Shown one piece after another: positions 42,377 through 51,962 of a stretch of DNA of 64,000 bases. This DNA comes from a candidate division KSB1 bacterium (GTDB lineage: Bacteria; Zhuqueibacterota; Zhuqueibacteria; Thermofontimicrobiales; Thermofontimicrobiaceae), in contig JAPDPQ010000010.1 in NCBI GenBank assembly GCA_034506395.1, forward strand, positions 104,721 to 168,720. The letters run 5' to 3'. The position numbers were made by a program, and so were the translations under genes. A model generated the notes under the pieces. The model was given only the letters and a program-made list of their open reading frames with translations, was not told the DNA's origin and ran no database searches. The first letter of the stretch is position 1. Every line of letters begins with the position of its first letter.

Positions 42377-43498
42377 TTAGTCAGCTCGAAGCGTCACTGA
42401 AAAAGTACTTCCCACATCAGGTTTGCTTTTCACCGAAATATCGCCATGATAAAGCTGGGTGATCTTTTTGACAATGGCCAATCCTAAACCGCTACCCAGG
42501 ATATTTTTGGTCTTTTCATTTTTGATCCGAACGAACTCATTGAACAGCCGCAAGGTTTCTTCTTCTGTCATCCCAATTCCAGTGTCTTTCACGGCGATCT
42601 GCACAGCTCCGTTATCTTGATGGAGAACGATATCTACTTTGCCGCCAGGTTTGTTATATTTTATCCCATTGGAGAGCAGATTATTGAGAATGATTTCAAT
42701 CTCACCCGCGTCAGCGGTCATCATAATGGGCGAATCTGCATGGAGTGTCAGCGATACATTGCGCTGATTGGCTTCTGGCTGAAGCGTTTCAATCGCTTTT
42801 TGAGCCAACTCGCGGATGTCAATCTGCTTTAATTCCCGCTGTTTCTGGCCCGATTCCAACCGAGTCAGATCGAGGAGGTCATGGATCAGCTTTCGCATTC
42901 CCTCGATTCGAACCATGCAGCGCTCAATCATGCTCTGATAAGCGTTCAAATCATTTCCTAAGGTTTTCTTATTGAGGATATCAAGGTAACCATCGATTGA
43001 ATTGAGCGGAGATTTTAATTCATGAGCCAGCACAGAAATAAATTGAAATCGAACTTGATGCTTCTCCTGAGCCAGCTTGCGTAATTGTCGGGCGATGATC
43101 AAGCTCTGGGCAGCCTTATTGACCGTCTTTTTCAATTCGGCCGGTGTGAACGGCTTGGCTATGAAATCGAATGCACCCCGCTTCACTGCGGTCACTGCTG
43201 TCTCGATCGAGGCGTAGGCAGTGATCATGATGATCATCATTTCATTGGCCAACGAACTCACCTTTTCCAGAACCTCCAGTCCGCTCATCCCAGGCAGCTT
43301 ATAGTCGAGCAACAAAATATCTGGCTGATTGGCCTCGATTTTCTCCACTGCTTGTTCGCCAGTTTCGGCCAGTTCGACTTCAAAAGCTATGGCCTCGTCC
43401 ACATCGGGCAAATTGAGCCGATGTCGGGAGAGCGCCCGCTGAATGCTCAGTCGCATGCCCAGCTCGTCATCAACAACTAATGTTCTGAGAATTGGCAT
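42377..43498 (-). CDS. Receiver-histidine kinase hybrid
   Basis: A cytoplasmic hybrid of 373 residues. Residues 1-130 are a receiver: TLVVDDELGMRLS with the acidic pair, DILLLDYKLPGMSG with the phospho-acceptor Asp, MITAYASIETAVTAVKRGAFDFIAKPF. Residues 140-225 form the HisKA domain (FQFISVLAHELKSPLNSIDGYLDIL, phospho-His) and residues 245-373 the HATPase (NNLLSNGIKYNKPGG, DTGIGM, GSGLGLAIVKK). It has no sensor or membrane segment, so it takes its signal through the receiver, perhaps from the hydrogenase-like kinase upstream in the same operon. AGAGGA precedes the ATG. Confidence 0.92.
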   Translation of the reverse strand: MPILRTLVVDDELGMRLSIQRALSRHRLNLPDVDEAIAFEVELAETGEQAVEKIEANQPDILLLDYKLPGMSGLEVLEKVSSLANEMMIIMITAYASIETAVTAVKRGAFDFIAKPFTPAELKKTVNKAAQSLIIARQLRKLAQEKHQVRFQFISVLAHELKSPLNSIDGYLDILNKKTLGNDLNAYQSMIERCMVRIEGMRKLIHDLLDLTRLESGQKQRELKQIDIRELAQKAIETLQPEANQRNVSLTLHADSPIMMTADAGEIEIILNNLLSNGIKYNKPGGKVDIVLHQDNGAVQIAVKDTGIGMTEEETLRLFNEFVRIKNEKTKNILGSGLGLAIVKKITQLYHGDISVKSKPDVGSTFSVTLRAD

Positions 43499-43655
43499 GG
43501 GGTTCCTCTTTTTCTCTTGTTTGCAATTTTAGCCCATCTGGTTCTCTGAGGCTTCATTGAAGAATTGCTTCATTCCAAAAGCGTCTCTTTTCTATGCAAA
43601 AGAAATTAAAATAGCATCGCCCTTTTCAATGATAAGCATCGCTACGCATTACAAG

Positions 43656-44057
43656 CTATTCTTTTAGGAGCTTTTTGATCTCACGCAACAATTGCTCAAA
43701 CCGAATTGGTTTGGCAAGAAACGCATCGGCTTTGATCCAAGCTCGCTCCTCCTCAGTGGCTGCATCAAACTCCAGCCCAGTCTCGCTGGTAACGGCAGTT
43801 ACAATGATGATCGGGAGATCCGAATCCTGCTTTTTGATGTGGTACGCCAGTGAAAAACCATCATCAAAATGCTCCATCATCAAATCTACGATGGCCAAAT
43901 CAGGATGCAAAGTAGCTAATAGCTCTTCGGCTTGCTTTTTCCCCTCAGCAGTAACAACATTGTAGCCAGCATCCTCAAGATTTATTCTCATCTGCATGAG
44001 AAAGTCGACATCATCGTCGACCACTAATATCGTTTTTTTTGTCCCTTGTGTTGTCAT
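43656..44057 (-). CDS. Single-domain response regulator
   Basis: A receiver-only protein of about 133 residues without an output domain. KKTILVVDDDVDFLMQM holds the acidic pair, DLAIVDLMMEHFDDGF the phospho-acceptor Asp, PIIIVTAVTSETG the switch Thr, and AFLAKPIRFEQLL the conserved Lys. The start at 44057 has AAGGA seven bases upstream; the longer open frame to 44111 is rejected. It lies between the two kinase genes and may shuttle phosphate between them. Confidence 0.9.
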   Translation of the reverse strand: MTTQGTKKTILVVDDDVDFLMQMRINLEDAGYNVVTAEGKKQAEELLATLHPDLAIVDLMMEHFDDGFSLAYHIKKQDSDLPIIIVTAVTSETGLEFDAATEEERAWIKADAFLAKPIRFEQLLREIKKLLKE

Positions 44058-44365
44058 TTGCATTTCCTTATGAGAAATATGTTGACGAAATCTCTGTGCC
44101 TGCAAATTCATTTTTATTTCAAATTCAAAATTGGCATTAACAATTTGAACTTCGAATCTGTTCGATTATGTCAAATCAATTTAGCCCTGCTGAGCAAATA
44201 AAATCGCAGAGCGCTTCATACTTTGTTCGTTTTCAAATTCTATTTCGGGTTGCAGGAAAAACCATAAAAGATTTGTGTTGTCGCCAATATGATTTATCCT
44301 CCTAGCTCAGTCACATAGCTGCCAAGTGCTAATGAATGCGAAATGGCCCCGAAGGAGAAAATATC

Positions 44366-46414
44366 TCAGCTATGATCTGCCGCTTCTGCCAATGTCCCAT
44401 TCGGTTTTCGGCCCGACCGAGGCAGAGTGATTGTAAAGCAGGTGCCAGTCGGCCCTGCGGCTGGATCCGCATTAGAAACTACATCGATCTTACCATAATG
44501 CATTTTGACGATCCCGTAAGTAATCGCCAGTCCCAGGCCAGTTCCCTTGCCAGATTTTTTGGTAGTAAAGAACGGCTCGAAGATTTTTGGGAGAATGCTC
44601 TCCGGAATGCCGATCCCGGTATCTTTCACGCTGATCCGAACTTGTTCCGCATCTCCCTCGGTTTGCACAATCAGTTGCCCTCCATTAGGCATAGCATTGA
44701 CGCTGTTGCTGAAAAGATTGGTCAGCACCTGAATGATCTGATCTCGGTCCAGATCTACCATGGGATCGGTCAAATGGTGTTCCGCAATTACCGTGATGTT
44801 ATCTGGAAATAAGATCGCCTTAATCGCATCGTCGATCAAGCTTCGCAGATCGACCTTTGTCAAATTGACCTTTGTTTGCCTGGCAAAATTCAAGAGACCT
44901 GCCACGATCTTCTTGGCCCGATCTGCATGCTGAGCGATCATCTCCAGATCTGTTCGGATTTCGGATTGGGCATCAAGTTCATCCAATAACAAATGGGCAT
45001 ACATAAGCACGACGCCGAGCGGGTTATTGATCTCATGCGCGATCCCAGCGGCAAGTTGACCCATGCTGGCCAATTTTTCCGATTGAATGAGCGCTTCCCG
45101 AGTGCTGGCCAATTGTTCATTGGAGATCGCCAGCTCATTGATCGTCTTATGCAATTGTTCGATGGAGTAGGGGAGACACATCTCGATTTCAGCTAACCCA
45201 TTGCAGATGGCGATAGCATGCTCGCGACAGGTATCGTATCCGCACGCGCCGCAATTGAGTTCGTCTTCAGGTTTTGTTTTCCCCATTTGAGCCAAAACTT
45301 TCTGGATTTCAGTTTCGACCGGGGTTTTAGTGCGTTGATCATTGGGAATGAACGAACGAGACAGGTCGATGTGCTTGAATTTCTCCATGTAATAGACCCA
45401 CTCCTCGAAATTCCGCTCCCGTATGATTTTTCGAGTGTAATTGCTCACCAGTGCCCGGCGGCGAAACAACGGTGCAGCCGTCGTCATGCCGGAACCCATG
45501 ATGCAACCATCGCAGCAGAGGACATCTAATAATTTGGCATTGGTCTTTGTAGAACTGAATTCCATAATCGCATCGATGAAATTGGTGCGTCCGCTGGCGG
45601 AAATCACTTCGTTACTCACCAGGTCCTCATGGATATTCGCCGTCTCCAACAGTCCGCGGCCGATAGGAAATAAGGATCCCTTATGCGAACGCGGTGGATC
45701 AAAATCACTGGCGATGATGGTCTTGTGAGCACCATTGTTGCTCAAATAGGTATCGAACAAGTGATGCAACTCTTCAAAGGTCAAAACTTCATCGATTTCA
45801 TCTGAGATCTCATCGCTGTAAGATTCCAATTTCTTGGCTAAGCATGGTCCAACAAACACGACTTTCAATTGATCTCCATGCATCTTGCGCAGCACTCGGG
45901 CGGTGGCTACCATAGGCGAAACGACCGGCGCCAACGCATCGATCAATTCGGGATGGTAGCGTTTCACATAACCAAATACTGCTGGACAGGGGGTGGTGAT
46001 AAAAGCACGATCTTTTGCCTCTGCCAGGAGCTCCCTGGTTTTCCGAGCAACCAGATCCGCCCCAAATGCCACTTCATTGACGTATGTGAACCCCAGGGCG
46101 CGGATCATGCCCACCAATTGTTTATGATCCAGATCTCCAAACTCTGCTGCAAAGCTGGGAGCAATAATAGCTGCTACTTGCTCTCCAGATTTCAGCAGTT
46201 CGATCACCGCAGCGATGGAGCTAACCACGGATTTGGCCTTCTGGCTGCAAACGCGAACACAATTACCACAGCCAATACATCGCTCAGCGATGACTTCAGC
46301 CTGTCCATTGGCGATTCGGATCGCTTTCGCAGGACATTCTCGAACGCACGTGTAGCACATTCGACACCGGTCCTTGATGGTGGTGATCAGAGGTTGTCGA
46401 TATTTGTCTCCCAA
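44366..46414 (-). CDS. [FeFe]-hydrogenase-like sensor histidine kinase
   Basis: A 682-residue fusion. Residues 17-27 and 46-56 hold two ferredoxin [4Fe-4S] sites (CxxCxxCxxxC). Residues 75-350 form a hydrogenase large-subunit-like domain in which the H-cluster ligand Cys are retained: L1 TTPCP (Cys143; the proton-transfer Cys of TSCCP is replaced by Pro), L2 GPCLAKKLE (Cys191), L3 LCCDGC (Cys300, Cys304). Residues 388-413 hold a further CxxCxxxxC...C Fe-S site (CGACGYDTC). Residues 445-660 are HisKA ([20 protein letters not shown], His460) and HATPase ([30 protein letters not shown]). No PAS domain. Start is TTG at 46414 with AAGGAG seven bases upstream. It follows hydA on the same strand and looks like a H2 or redox sensor. 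Confidence 0.92.
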   Translation of the reverse strand: MGDKYRQPLITTIKDRCRMCYTCVRECPAKAIRIANGQAEVIAERCIGCGNCVRVCSQKAKSVVSSIAAVIELLKSGEQVAAIIAPSFAAEFGDLDHKQLVGMIRALGFTYVNEVAFGADLVARKTRELLAEAKDRAFITTPCPAVFGYVKRYHPELIDALAPVVSPMVATARVLRKMHGDQLKVVFVGPCLAKKLESYSDEISDEIDEVLTFEELHHLFDTYLSNNGAHKTIIASDFDPPRSHKGSLFPIGRGLLETANIHEDLVSNEVISASGRTNFIDAIMEFSSTKTNAKLLDVLCCDGCIMGSGMTTAAPLFRRRALVSNYTRKIIRERNFEEWVYYMEKFKHIDLSRSFIPNDQRTKTPVETEIQKVLAQMGKTKPEDELNCGACGYDTCREHAIAICNGLAEIEMCLPYSIEQLHKTINELAISNEQLASTREALIQSEKLASMGQLAAGIAHEINNPLGVVLMYAHLLLDELDAQSEIRTDLEMIAQHADRAKKIVAGLLNFARQTKVNLTKVDLRSLIDDAIKAILFPDNITVIAEHHLTDPMVDLDRDQIIQVLTNLFSNSVNAMPNGGQLIVQTEGDAEQVRISVKDTGIGIPESILPKIFEPFFTTKKSGKGTGLGLAITYGIVKMHYGKIDVVSNADPAAGPTGTCFTITLPRSGRKPNGTLAEAADHS

Positions 46415-46708
46415 CCTGCTACTCCTTTTTCAAAATAAATTCATTGTATGAGATCTTGGCGAACGATCCGCTCCGCTTTTTGTTTTGATATCCGATATTT
46501 CGCACTTCTAAAATGATTTCGACGCCACCGCTATTGATCTAACTTATTTGACGTTTTGATGAAGATTAGGCGCTCCCCATGATCAATGCATCAGGTCCTG
46601 AATACAGACGCCTTTGGCAATTAATTTTACAGGCTCTAAGCTGCGAGTACTCTCAGCTCAAGAGCTGATTTCTTGCTGAATGGGACCCTAACAATGCTGA
46701 ATCTCATC

Positions 46709-48427
46709 TTAAAGCATTACCTCACGTTTCTGGTATCGTGTGTGGAGCAAATGATGGCTTTTCTCGCTGAGCGGAGTCCCCAGGAAATCCTGATAAAGTT
46801 TTTTAATGTACCGATTATTGTGAGCCGCTACGACTGCCGCATCGCGGTCGATATCATAAAGCAATTTCATCCGCGCCTTGATCGCATCGAAATTCGCAGC
46901 CAAAGGCTGTCCGCCGCCTGCAATGCAACCTCCAGGGCAGGTCATAACCTCGATGAAATGGAGCTGTTTTTTTCCTGTTCGCACCTGTTCGATCAATTCT
47001 CTAGCATTTTTCAATCCGCTCACCGAAGCCACATTTAACTCGAGATCTCCGATTTGAATTCGGGCTTGTTTGATCCCGTCTAAGCCGCGGAGGTCCATGA
47101 TCCGCGGGGCGGCCATTTCTTTGCCGGTCAATAGAAAATGGGCGGTGCGGATTGCCGCCTCCATGACGCCGCCGGACACGCCGAACAACTTTCCTGCTGA
47201 GCTTCGCTCACCAAATGGCGAATCAGCGGGCTCGGGCGACATGTTTTTCAGATCCAATCCCCTCATTCGGATGATGCGCGCAAGCTCACGGGTGGTCAAA
47301 ACAGCGTCAATATCTGGAACGCCGTGCTGAGTTAGTTCTGGTCGTTCAGCCTCAAATTTTTTAGCAGTACATGGCATAATCGATACGCTGAATATTCGTT
47401 TGGGATCTATCCCCTCACGCTCAGCGAAATAGCTCTTCACAATTGCCCCTAACATTTGCTGCGGGCTTTTGCAGGTGGATAGGTTTTCGATCATATCAGG
47501 ATAAAATTGTTCCACAAATTTGATCCAGCCAGGAGAACAACTGGTCAGCATTGGCAATTTGCCCCCAGTCTGGATGCGCTGCACCAATTCGCTGGCCTCT
47601 TCCATCACGGTGAGATCGGCCGAAAAGGCAGTATCAAATACGCGATCGAACCCCAATTGCCGCAACGCCGCAGTCATGATGCCCACTACATCATTGCCAG
47701 GCTTTAAACCAAATTCCTCCCCGAGAGTGACTGAAATGCTTGGGGCGTGCTGGACGACAACAAACTTATCGGGATCATCTAATGCCGCAATGACCTCTTT
47801 GATGTCACTTTTTTCCCGCAATGCGCCAGTCGGGCAGACCATGATGCATTGTCCACAATTGATGCAACTGGAGATATTTAAACCAGAATCAAAGGCCGGT
47901 GCGATATGGGCCCGACTACCGCGATTCACAAAATCTATGGCGCTAACACCCTGGATCTCCTCACAGACGCGGACACATTTTCCACAAAGAATGCATTTCG
48001 ATGGATCGCGAATGATGGACGGACTGGAGGTATCCACATGATATTCGTTTTTCTCACCAGCATAGCGGCGCTGTCGAACACCCAATTCTTCTGCCAGATT
48101 CTGGAGCTCGCACGACATGTTGCGCACGCAATAAAGACAATCGTCAGGATGGTTCGAGAGCAATAGTTCAACAATAGTTTTTCTGGCCCGAATCGCACGG
48201 GGGGAATGCGTCTTGATCTTCATCCCCGGTTGCACAGGATATGCACAACTGGGTATCAATCCAGAATATCCTTCGACTTCGACGACACACATGCGACAGG
48301 CTCCACTGGGAAAAAGTCCACTCAGATGGCATAATGTCGGGACCTTAATTCCAGTACGATTCAGCACCTCCAAAATTGTCTCATTTGGCCGTGCTTCTAT
48401 TTTGCGATTGTTAATTTCGATTTGCAT
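46709..48427 (-). CDS. hydA: [FeFe] hydrogenase catalytic subunit HydA (bifurcating/NAD-linked type)
   Basis: The catalytic subunit of a multisubunit hydrogenase, 572 residues. Order: [2Fe-2S] domain (Cys33, Cys44, Cys47, Cys61), His-ligated [4Fe-4S] (His93, Cys97, Cys100, Cys106), two [4Fe-4S] (Cys145-155 and Cys188-198), then the H-cluster domain with L1 TSCSPGW (295-301), L2 MPCTAKKFE (351-359) and L3 TCPGGC (496-501), followed by the small-subunit-like tail with HNNRYIKKLY and the LHTRY end. L1 has Ser where the textbook motif has the second Cys; I recall the same variant in NAD(P)-linked HndD-type enzymes but cannot check here. Same strand as hydB and hydC, so it should form an electron-bifurcating or NAD-linked HydABC. 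Confidence 0.95.
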   Translation of the reverse strand: MQIEINNRKIEARPNETILEVLNRTGIKVPTLCHLSGLFPSGACRMCVVEVEGYSGLIPSCAYPVQPGMKIKTHSPRAIRARKTIVELLLSNHPDDCLYCVRNMSCELQNLAEELGVRQRRYAGEKNEYHVDTSSPSIIRDPSKCILCGKCVRVCEEIQGVSAIDFVNRGSRAHIAPAFDSGLNISSCINCGQCIMVCPTGALREKSDIKEVIAALDDPDKFVVVQHAPSISVTLGEEFGLKPGNDVVGIMTAALRQLGFDRVFDTAFSADLTVMEEASELVQRIQTGGKLPMLTSCSPGWIKFVEQFYPDMIENLSTCKSPQQMLGAIVKSYFAEREGIDPKRIFSVSIMPCTAKKFEAERPELTQHGVPDIDAVLTTRELARIIRMRGLDLKNMSPEPADSPFGERSSAGKLFGVSGGVMEAAIRTAHFLLTGKEMAAPRIMDLRGLDGIKQARIQIGDLELNVASVSGLKNARELIEQVRTGKKQLHFIEVMTCPGGCIAGGGQPLAANFDAIKARMKLLYDIDRDAAVVAAHNNRYIKKLYQDFLGTPLSEKSHHLLHTRYQKREVML

Positions 48428-48803
48428 CGGTTTCTTCCCTCTATTCCGTCAAAATCTGATGATCTTTATCTGTCTAAGGTATGCGATTCGCCCCCGCAAA
48501 TTGGTCAAGTCATGTTTGCAATTTTATCTTTCAAAAGAAGATGAATCGCTGTTAAATCTCTATTTCATGGCTGACCGAATCCGAATAGGAATCAACTTTT
48601 CTTGGAAATATGACCTCCCAAAGGCATCCCATTACACTCCGCGCAACACCTATTCATCACTGAGACACCTTCTTCATTCGCTATCACATCATTGCCTTTG
48701 GGAGGTTTTTTCCTTTCTCTCCGAAGCGTGTTGTTTGTATCCACATAAAAACCGCTGTCCGATCCGCCAAAAGAACAAGTGCAAAGGGTTCATTTTGGTC
48801 ACG
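48428..48803. other. hydA-hydB spacer with 14-bp hairpin and possible tiny Cys ORF
   Basis: A 376-base gap in an otherwise packed operon. It carries a perfect 14-bp inverted repeat (48613-48626 and 48693-48706, ACCTCCCAAAGGCA/TGCCTTTGGGAGGT) with a 66-base loop. On the coding (minus) strand there is no U-tract after it, so it may be an RNA processing or stability element rather than a terminator. A minus-strand open frame through the arms ends in a CCAEC-containing peptide of about 50 residues with no ribosome site; I do not call it a gene. Confidence 0.5.
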
Positions 48804-50801
48804 TCATTCCACAATAACCGCGCCGAACTTACATTTATCCACACAGGTGCCACAACCAATACATTTGTCCTGAATAATAAAATGTGGCGTTTTGGGATTG
48901 CCAACGATGGCCTCAGCAGGACAGTTTTTGGCGCAGAGCGTGCAGCCAGTACATTTACTCGTGTCGATTTTGTAGAACAGCAGTTCAGCGCAAACGCCGG
49001 CTGGGCATTTTCGTTCGTAAATGTGGGCCTCGTATTCCGATTTGAACCAGCGGAGCGTGCTTAGCACTGGATTGGGAGCCGATTTGCCCAAACCACAGAG
49101 GCTTGTGTCCTTAATCACCTCAGCCAAACGATTCAAATACATAACTCCCTTGAAACGCTCCAGCGCTGCAATCCCAGTTTCGCTACCCCGGCCACGGGTA
49201 ATGCGCTGCAAAATTTCCAGCATTCGTCTGGTGCCCTCGCGACAGGGGATGCATTTGCCGCAACTTTCCCGTTGAATGAAATCCATGAAAAACTTGGCCA
49301 CATCAACCATACATGTGGTTTCATCCATGACGACCAGACCACCAGAGCCCATCATCGCTCCAACCCCTTGGAGGGTCTCATAATCGATTTCGATATCGAG
49401 ATGCTGTTCTGGGATACATCCTCCAGATGGGCCACCGATTTGAACGGCTTTATAAGATTTGCCATTGGGAATGCCGCCTCCAATGCGAAAGATAATATCG
49501 CGCAGCTTTGTCCCCATTGCAACTTCAACCAGGCCAGTATTAACGATTTTGCCAGATAAGGCAAAGACCTTTGTCCCTTTGCTCGCGGCTGTCCCTAAAG
49601 AACTAAACCACTCAGGACCTTTTAGCACAATTTCAGGTACATTGGCCAGGGTCTCCACATTATTGATCACAGTGGGCTGACCGAATAGTCCATGTTGAGT
49701 AGGATAGGGGGGACGAGGTCGTGGCATGCCCCTCTTGCCTTCAATGCTGTGAATGAGTGCGGTTTCCTCACCACAGACGAACGCCCCCGCTCCTTGTTTG
49801 ATGATCACATCCAACGAAAAACCACTGTCCAAAATGTTGAAACCCAATAATCCATAATCTTTGGCCTGGGAAATGGCGGACTTGAGACGCCGAATCGCCA
49901 AAGGATATTCGGCGCGGATGTAAATGTAGGCTTTGTTCGCGCCGATACCATAAGCCGCGATGGAGAGCCCCTCTAATACGCGAAATGGGTCGCCTTCAAT
50001 CACCGCCCGATCCATGAATGCACCCGGGTCCCCTTCATCGGCATTGCAGATGAAATATTTTTGATCGCCAGGTGTCGTTAATGCCAATTTCCATTTCCGA
50101 CCAGTTAAAAAACCGCCGCCACCTCGACCGCGTAGGCCGCTTCGTTCGATCAAATCACAAAGCTCGGCTGGCGTCAACCGATGAATCGCCTTAGCAAGGG
50201 CCTGGTATCCACCGTTTGCGATATATTCTTCGATGCTGGTCGGATCAATAATGCCGCAATTGGCCAACACCCATCGGGTTTGTGGGGCAAAAAAAGGATG
50301 CTCAGTGATAAAAGGGACGTGCTGCCATGGCTGGGCAGCACCATCGGGGTATTGACAAATGACGTGATCCATCAAGACATCCCCAGCCAGCGCACAATCG
50401 AGAAGCTGATCAACTTTATTCTCGGTTATCTTCTGATACGAAATTCTGGTCCGATTGGGAAGCTGGATGTCCACGATCGGCTCGCCCACGCATAAGCCAA
50501 CACAGCCGACTTCATAAACATCGGCAATCACATTTTTATCTTGCAAATACTGCTTAATCCTTTGCAAGGTATATCCAGCGCCAGCTCCCAGACCACAGGT
50601 TCCAGTGCCTACGAAGATGGCTGGACGTTCGAGCCGGGTACGACGATGATTCTGTAACTGCTCCAATCGTCGATGATGACAGGTTTGGTCATCATGGCAA
50701 AGCGGCCCCCGATTGATGCAGTCGATCAGATCTGGGCAGGGATGATCGAGACTATGCCAGCATCGATCACAACATTTGATGAAATTATTGACGTGAACCA
50801 T
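48804..50801 (-). CDS. hydB: Hydrogenase diaphorase subunit HydB (NuoF-like)
   Basis: The NADH- and electron-bifurcation-site subunit, about 665 residues. Residues 1-40 are a Cys/His-rich extension (IKCCDRCWHSLDHPCPDLIDC, then LCHDD). Then a thioredoxin-like [2Fe-2S] domain (TGTCGLGAG, VGCVGLCVG), the NuoF core with NADH/FMN motifs (GRGGGGFLTGRKW, NADEGDPGAFMDR), the [4Fe-4S] site ESCGKCIPCREG, and two ferredoxin clusters at the end (CTGCTLCAKNC, CIGCGTCVDKC). This is the domain order of bifurcating HydB. The ATG at 50801 has AAGGAG close upstream; the longer frame lies inside hydC. Overlap with hydC is 17 bases. Confidence 0.95.
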   Translation of the reverse strand: MVHVNNFIKCCDRCWHSLDHPCPDLIDCINRGPLCHDDQTCHHRRLEQLQNHRRTRLERPAIFVGTGTCGLGAGAGYTLQRIKQYLQDKNVIADVYEVGCVGLCVGEPIVDIQLPNRTRISYQKITENKVDQLLDCALAGDVLMDHVICQYPDGAAQPWQHVPFITEHPFFAPQTRWVLANCGIIDPTSIEEYIANGGYQALAKAIHRLTPAELCDLIERSGLRGRGGGGFLTGRKWKLALTTPGDQKYFICNADEGDPGAFMDRAVIEGDPFRVLEGLSIAAYGIGANKAYIYIRAEYPLAIRRLKSAISQAKDYGLLGFNILDSGFSLDVIIKQGAGAFVCGEETALIHSIEGKRGMPRPRPPYPTQHGLFGQPTVINNVETLANVPEIVLKGPEWFSSLGTAASKGTKVFALSGKIVNTGLVEVAMGTKLRDIIFRIGGGIPNGKSYKAVQIGGPSGGCIPEQHLDIEIDYETLQGVGAMMGSGGLVVMDETTCMVDVAKFFMDFIQRESCGKCIPCREGTRRMLEILQRITRGRGSETGIAALERFKGVMYLNRLAEVIKDTSLCGLGKSAPNPVLSTLRWFKSEYEAHIYERKCPAGVCAELLFYKIDTSKCTGCTLCAKNCPAEAIVGNPKTPHFIIQDKCIGCGTCVDKCKFGAVIVE

Positions 50802-51267
50802 TTCCTGCTCCTTTTCTGCGATAGGATTTGATGATGTTTCTGGCCTTATCAGGTGTGAGACTTGCATAGAACTCCCCGTTGATGGCGATGACGGGCGCCA
50901 ATCCACAGGCTCCAATGCAAGCAACTACTTCGAGACTAAATAGCCCATCGCGGGTGGTATTGCCTGGTTCCAATTTGAGTTCTTGCTTTAACGCCTCTAA
51001 CACCTTGGCTGAGCCCTTAACATGACAGGCGGTCCCTCGGCAAACTTGAATATGATATTGCCCCCGAGGTGAGAAACGGAATTGATTGTAAAAGGTCGCC
51101 ACACCATATATCTTGCTGACGGGCAAACCAAGATGCCGGCCAATGGCGGCGATCGCTTCTTTTGAAAGATAACCCTGGCTCTCCTGCACCTCCTGCAAAA
51201 TTGGAATCAGGGCATCTCGCTTCGCATTGGGGTATTTTTCCAAAATCGATTCAACTGATGGATTCAT
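50785..51267 (-). CDS. hydC: Hydrogenase subunit HydC (NuoE-like, [2Fe-2S])
   Basis: A 160-residue thioredoxin-like ferredoxin of the NuoE/HydC family. An N-terminal four-helix part (MNPSVESILEKYPNAKRDALIPILQEVQ, QGYLSKEAIAAIGRHL) precedes IYGVATFYNQFRF and the cluster ligands VCRGTACHVKG and VACIGACGLAP (CxxxxC and CxxxC). It overlaps rex by 17 bases and hydB by 17, so rex-hydC-hydB are tightly coupled. Electrons from HydB pass through it to HydA or to NAD. Confidence 0.95.
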   Translation of the reverse strand: MNPSVESILEKYPNAKRDALIPILQEVQESQGYLSKEAIAAIGRHLGLPVSKIYGVATFYNQFRFSPRGQYHIQVCRGTACHVKGSAKVLEALKQELKLEPGNTTRDGLFSLEVVACIGACGLAPVIAINGEFYASLTPDKARNIIKSYRRKGAGNGSRQ

Positions 51268-51910
51268 GTATGCCGACCTCTTTTCCTTTCAATGATTGTC
51301 TAGCAAAAAAAGCTACTTTTTCCACTGCCATAATCATATCTCGATTTTCGACATAAACATCTTCGGGCAATTTCAATTGTACTGGAGCGTAATTTAATAG
51401 TCCTTTGATCCCAGCCATCACCATCCGCTCGGCGATCTCCTGGGCCTCGTCCGGAGGCACAGCCAATATCCCAACAATGATATTGTTTTGTTTGATCACC
51501 TTCTCAAGCTCATCGATATGATAACAGCGACAACCATGGATCACACGGTTAATTTTGCTTGGATCGGTATCGAATGCCGCCATAATTTGTAGCTTTGGTC
51601 TACGACCTTGAAAATAATCTAACACCGCTCGGCCTAATTGCCCCAATCCCACTAACGCCACATTTTGCATCTCGGGAGCGTCGATGATCTCGCTGATGCT
51701 GCTCATCAATTGATTAATTTCATACCCATATACTGGCGATCCATAATATCCAGTGGGCGTAAGGTCTTTGCGCAATTGAGCGGCCGTCACTCCAGCCATA
51801 GCCGCTAACTCATGAGAATAAATATGGCTAACCCCTCGGGCCTGGAGCCCCAATAACAGCCTGCGATAAAGAATTAGTCGCTCGATCGATTTTTCTGAAA
51901 TCTGTTCCAT
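51251..51910 (-). CDS. rex: Rex, NADH/NAD-sensing repressor
   Basis: A 219-residue redox repressor. Residues 1-80 form the winged helix (SEKSIERLILYRRLLLGLQARGVSHIYSHELAAMAGVTAAQLRKDL); residues 85-219 form the Rossmann domain with VALVGLGQLGRAVLDYFQG as NAD-binding loop, GILAVPPDEAQEIAERMVMAGIKGLLNYAPVQLKLP, and a C-terminal helix VEKVAFFARQSL that swaps between monomers. Rex leaves DNA when NADH is high. It is the first gene of the hydrogenase operon and a Rex-type operator lies on its promoter, so the operon should respond to NADH and rex should control itself. Confidence 0.95.
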   Translation of the reverse strand: MEQISEKSIERLILYRRLLLGLQARGVSHIYSHELAAMAGVTAAQLRKDLTPTGYYGSPVYGYEINQLMSSISEIIDAPEMQNVALVGLGQLGRAVLDYFQGRRPKLQIMAAFDTDPSKINRVIHGCRCYHIDELEKVIKQNNIIVGILAVPPDEAQEIAERMVMAGIKGLLNYAPVQLKLPEDVYVENRDMIMAVEKVAFFARQSLKGKEVGIHESIS

Positions 51911-51942
51911 TGTTGTTTAATTGGACTGTTACATTTTTCACA

Positions 51943-51960
51943 TTGTGAATTTTTTCACAG
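51943..51960 (-). promoter_or_regulatory. Rex operator
   Basis: TTGTGAATTTTTTCACAG matches the Rex consensus TTGTGAAnnnnTTCACAA at 17-18 of the 14 defined plus spacer positions, with only the last base differing. It lies 33 bases upstream of the rex start, directly downstream of the -10 box, so bound Rex would block the polymerase. Confidence 0.88.
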
Positions 51961-51962
51961 CT

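Noticed and set aside
45869..46438. 189-residue forward frame
   Set aside because: Antisense to the hydrogenase-like kinase; His/Gln-rich shadow.
48689..48904. Possible small Cys-rich protein in the hydB-hydA gap
   Set aside because: The minus-strand frames here lack ribosome sites; one overlaps the hydB end, the other runs through the hairpin arms. Listed only as an observation.
48213..49064. 283-residue forward frame
   Set aside because: Antisense to the ends of hydA and hydB, with no ribosome site or recognisable domain.
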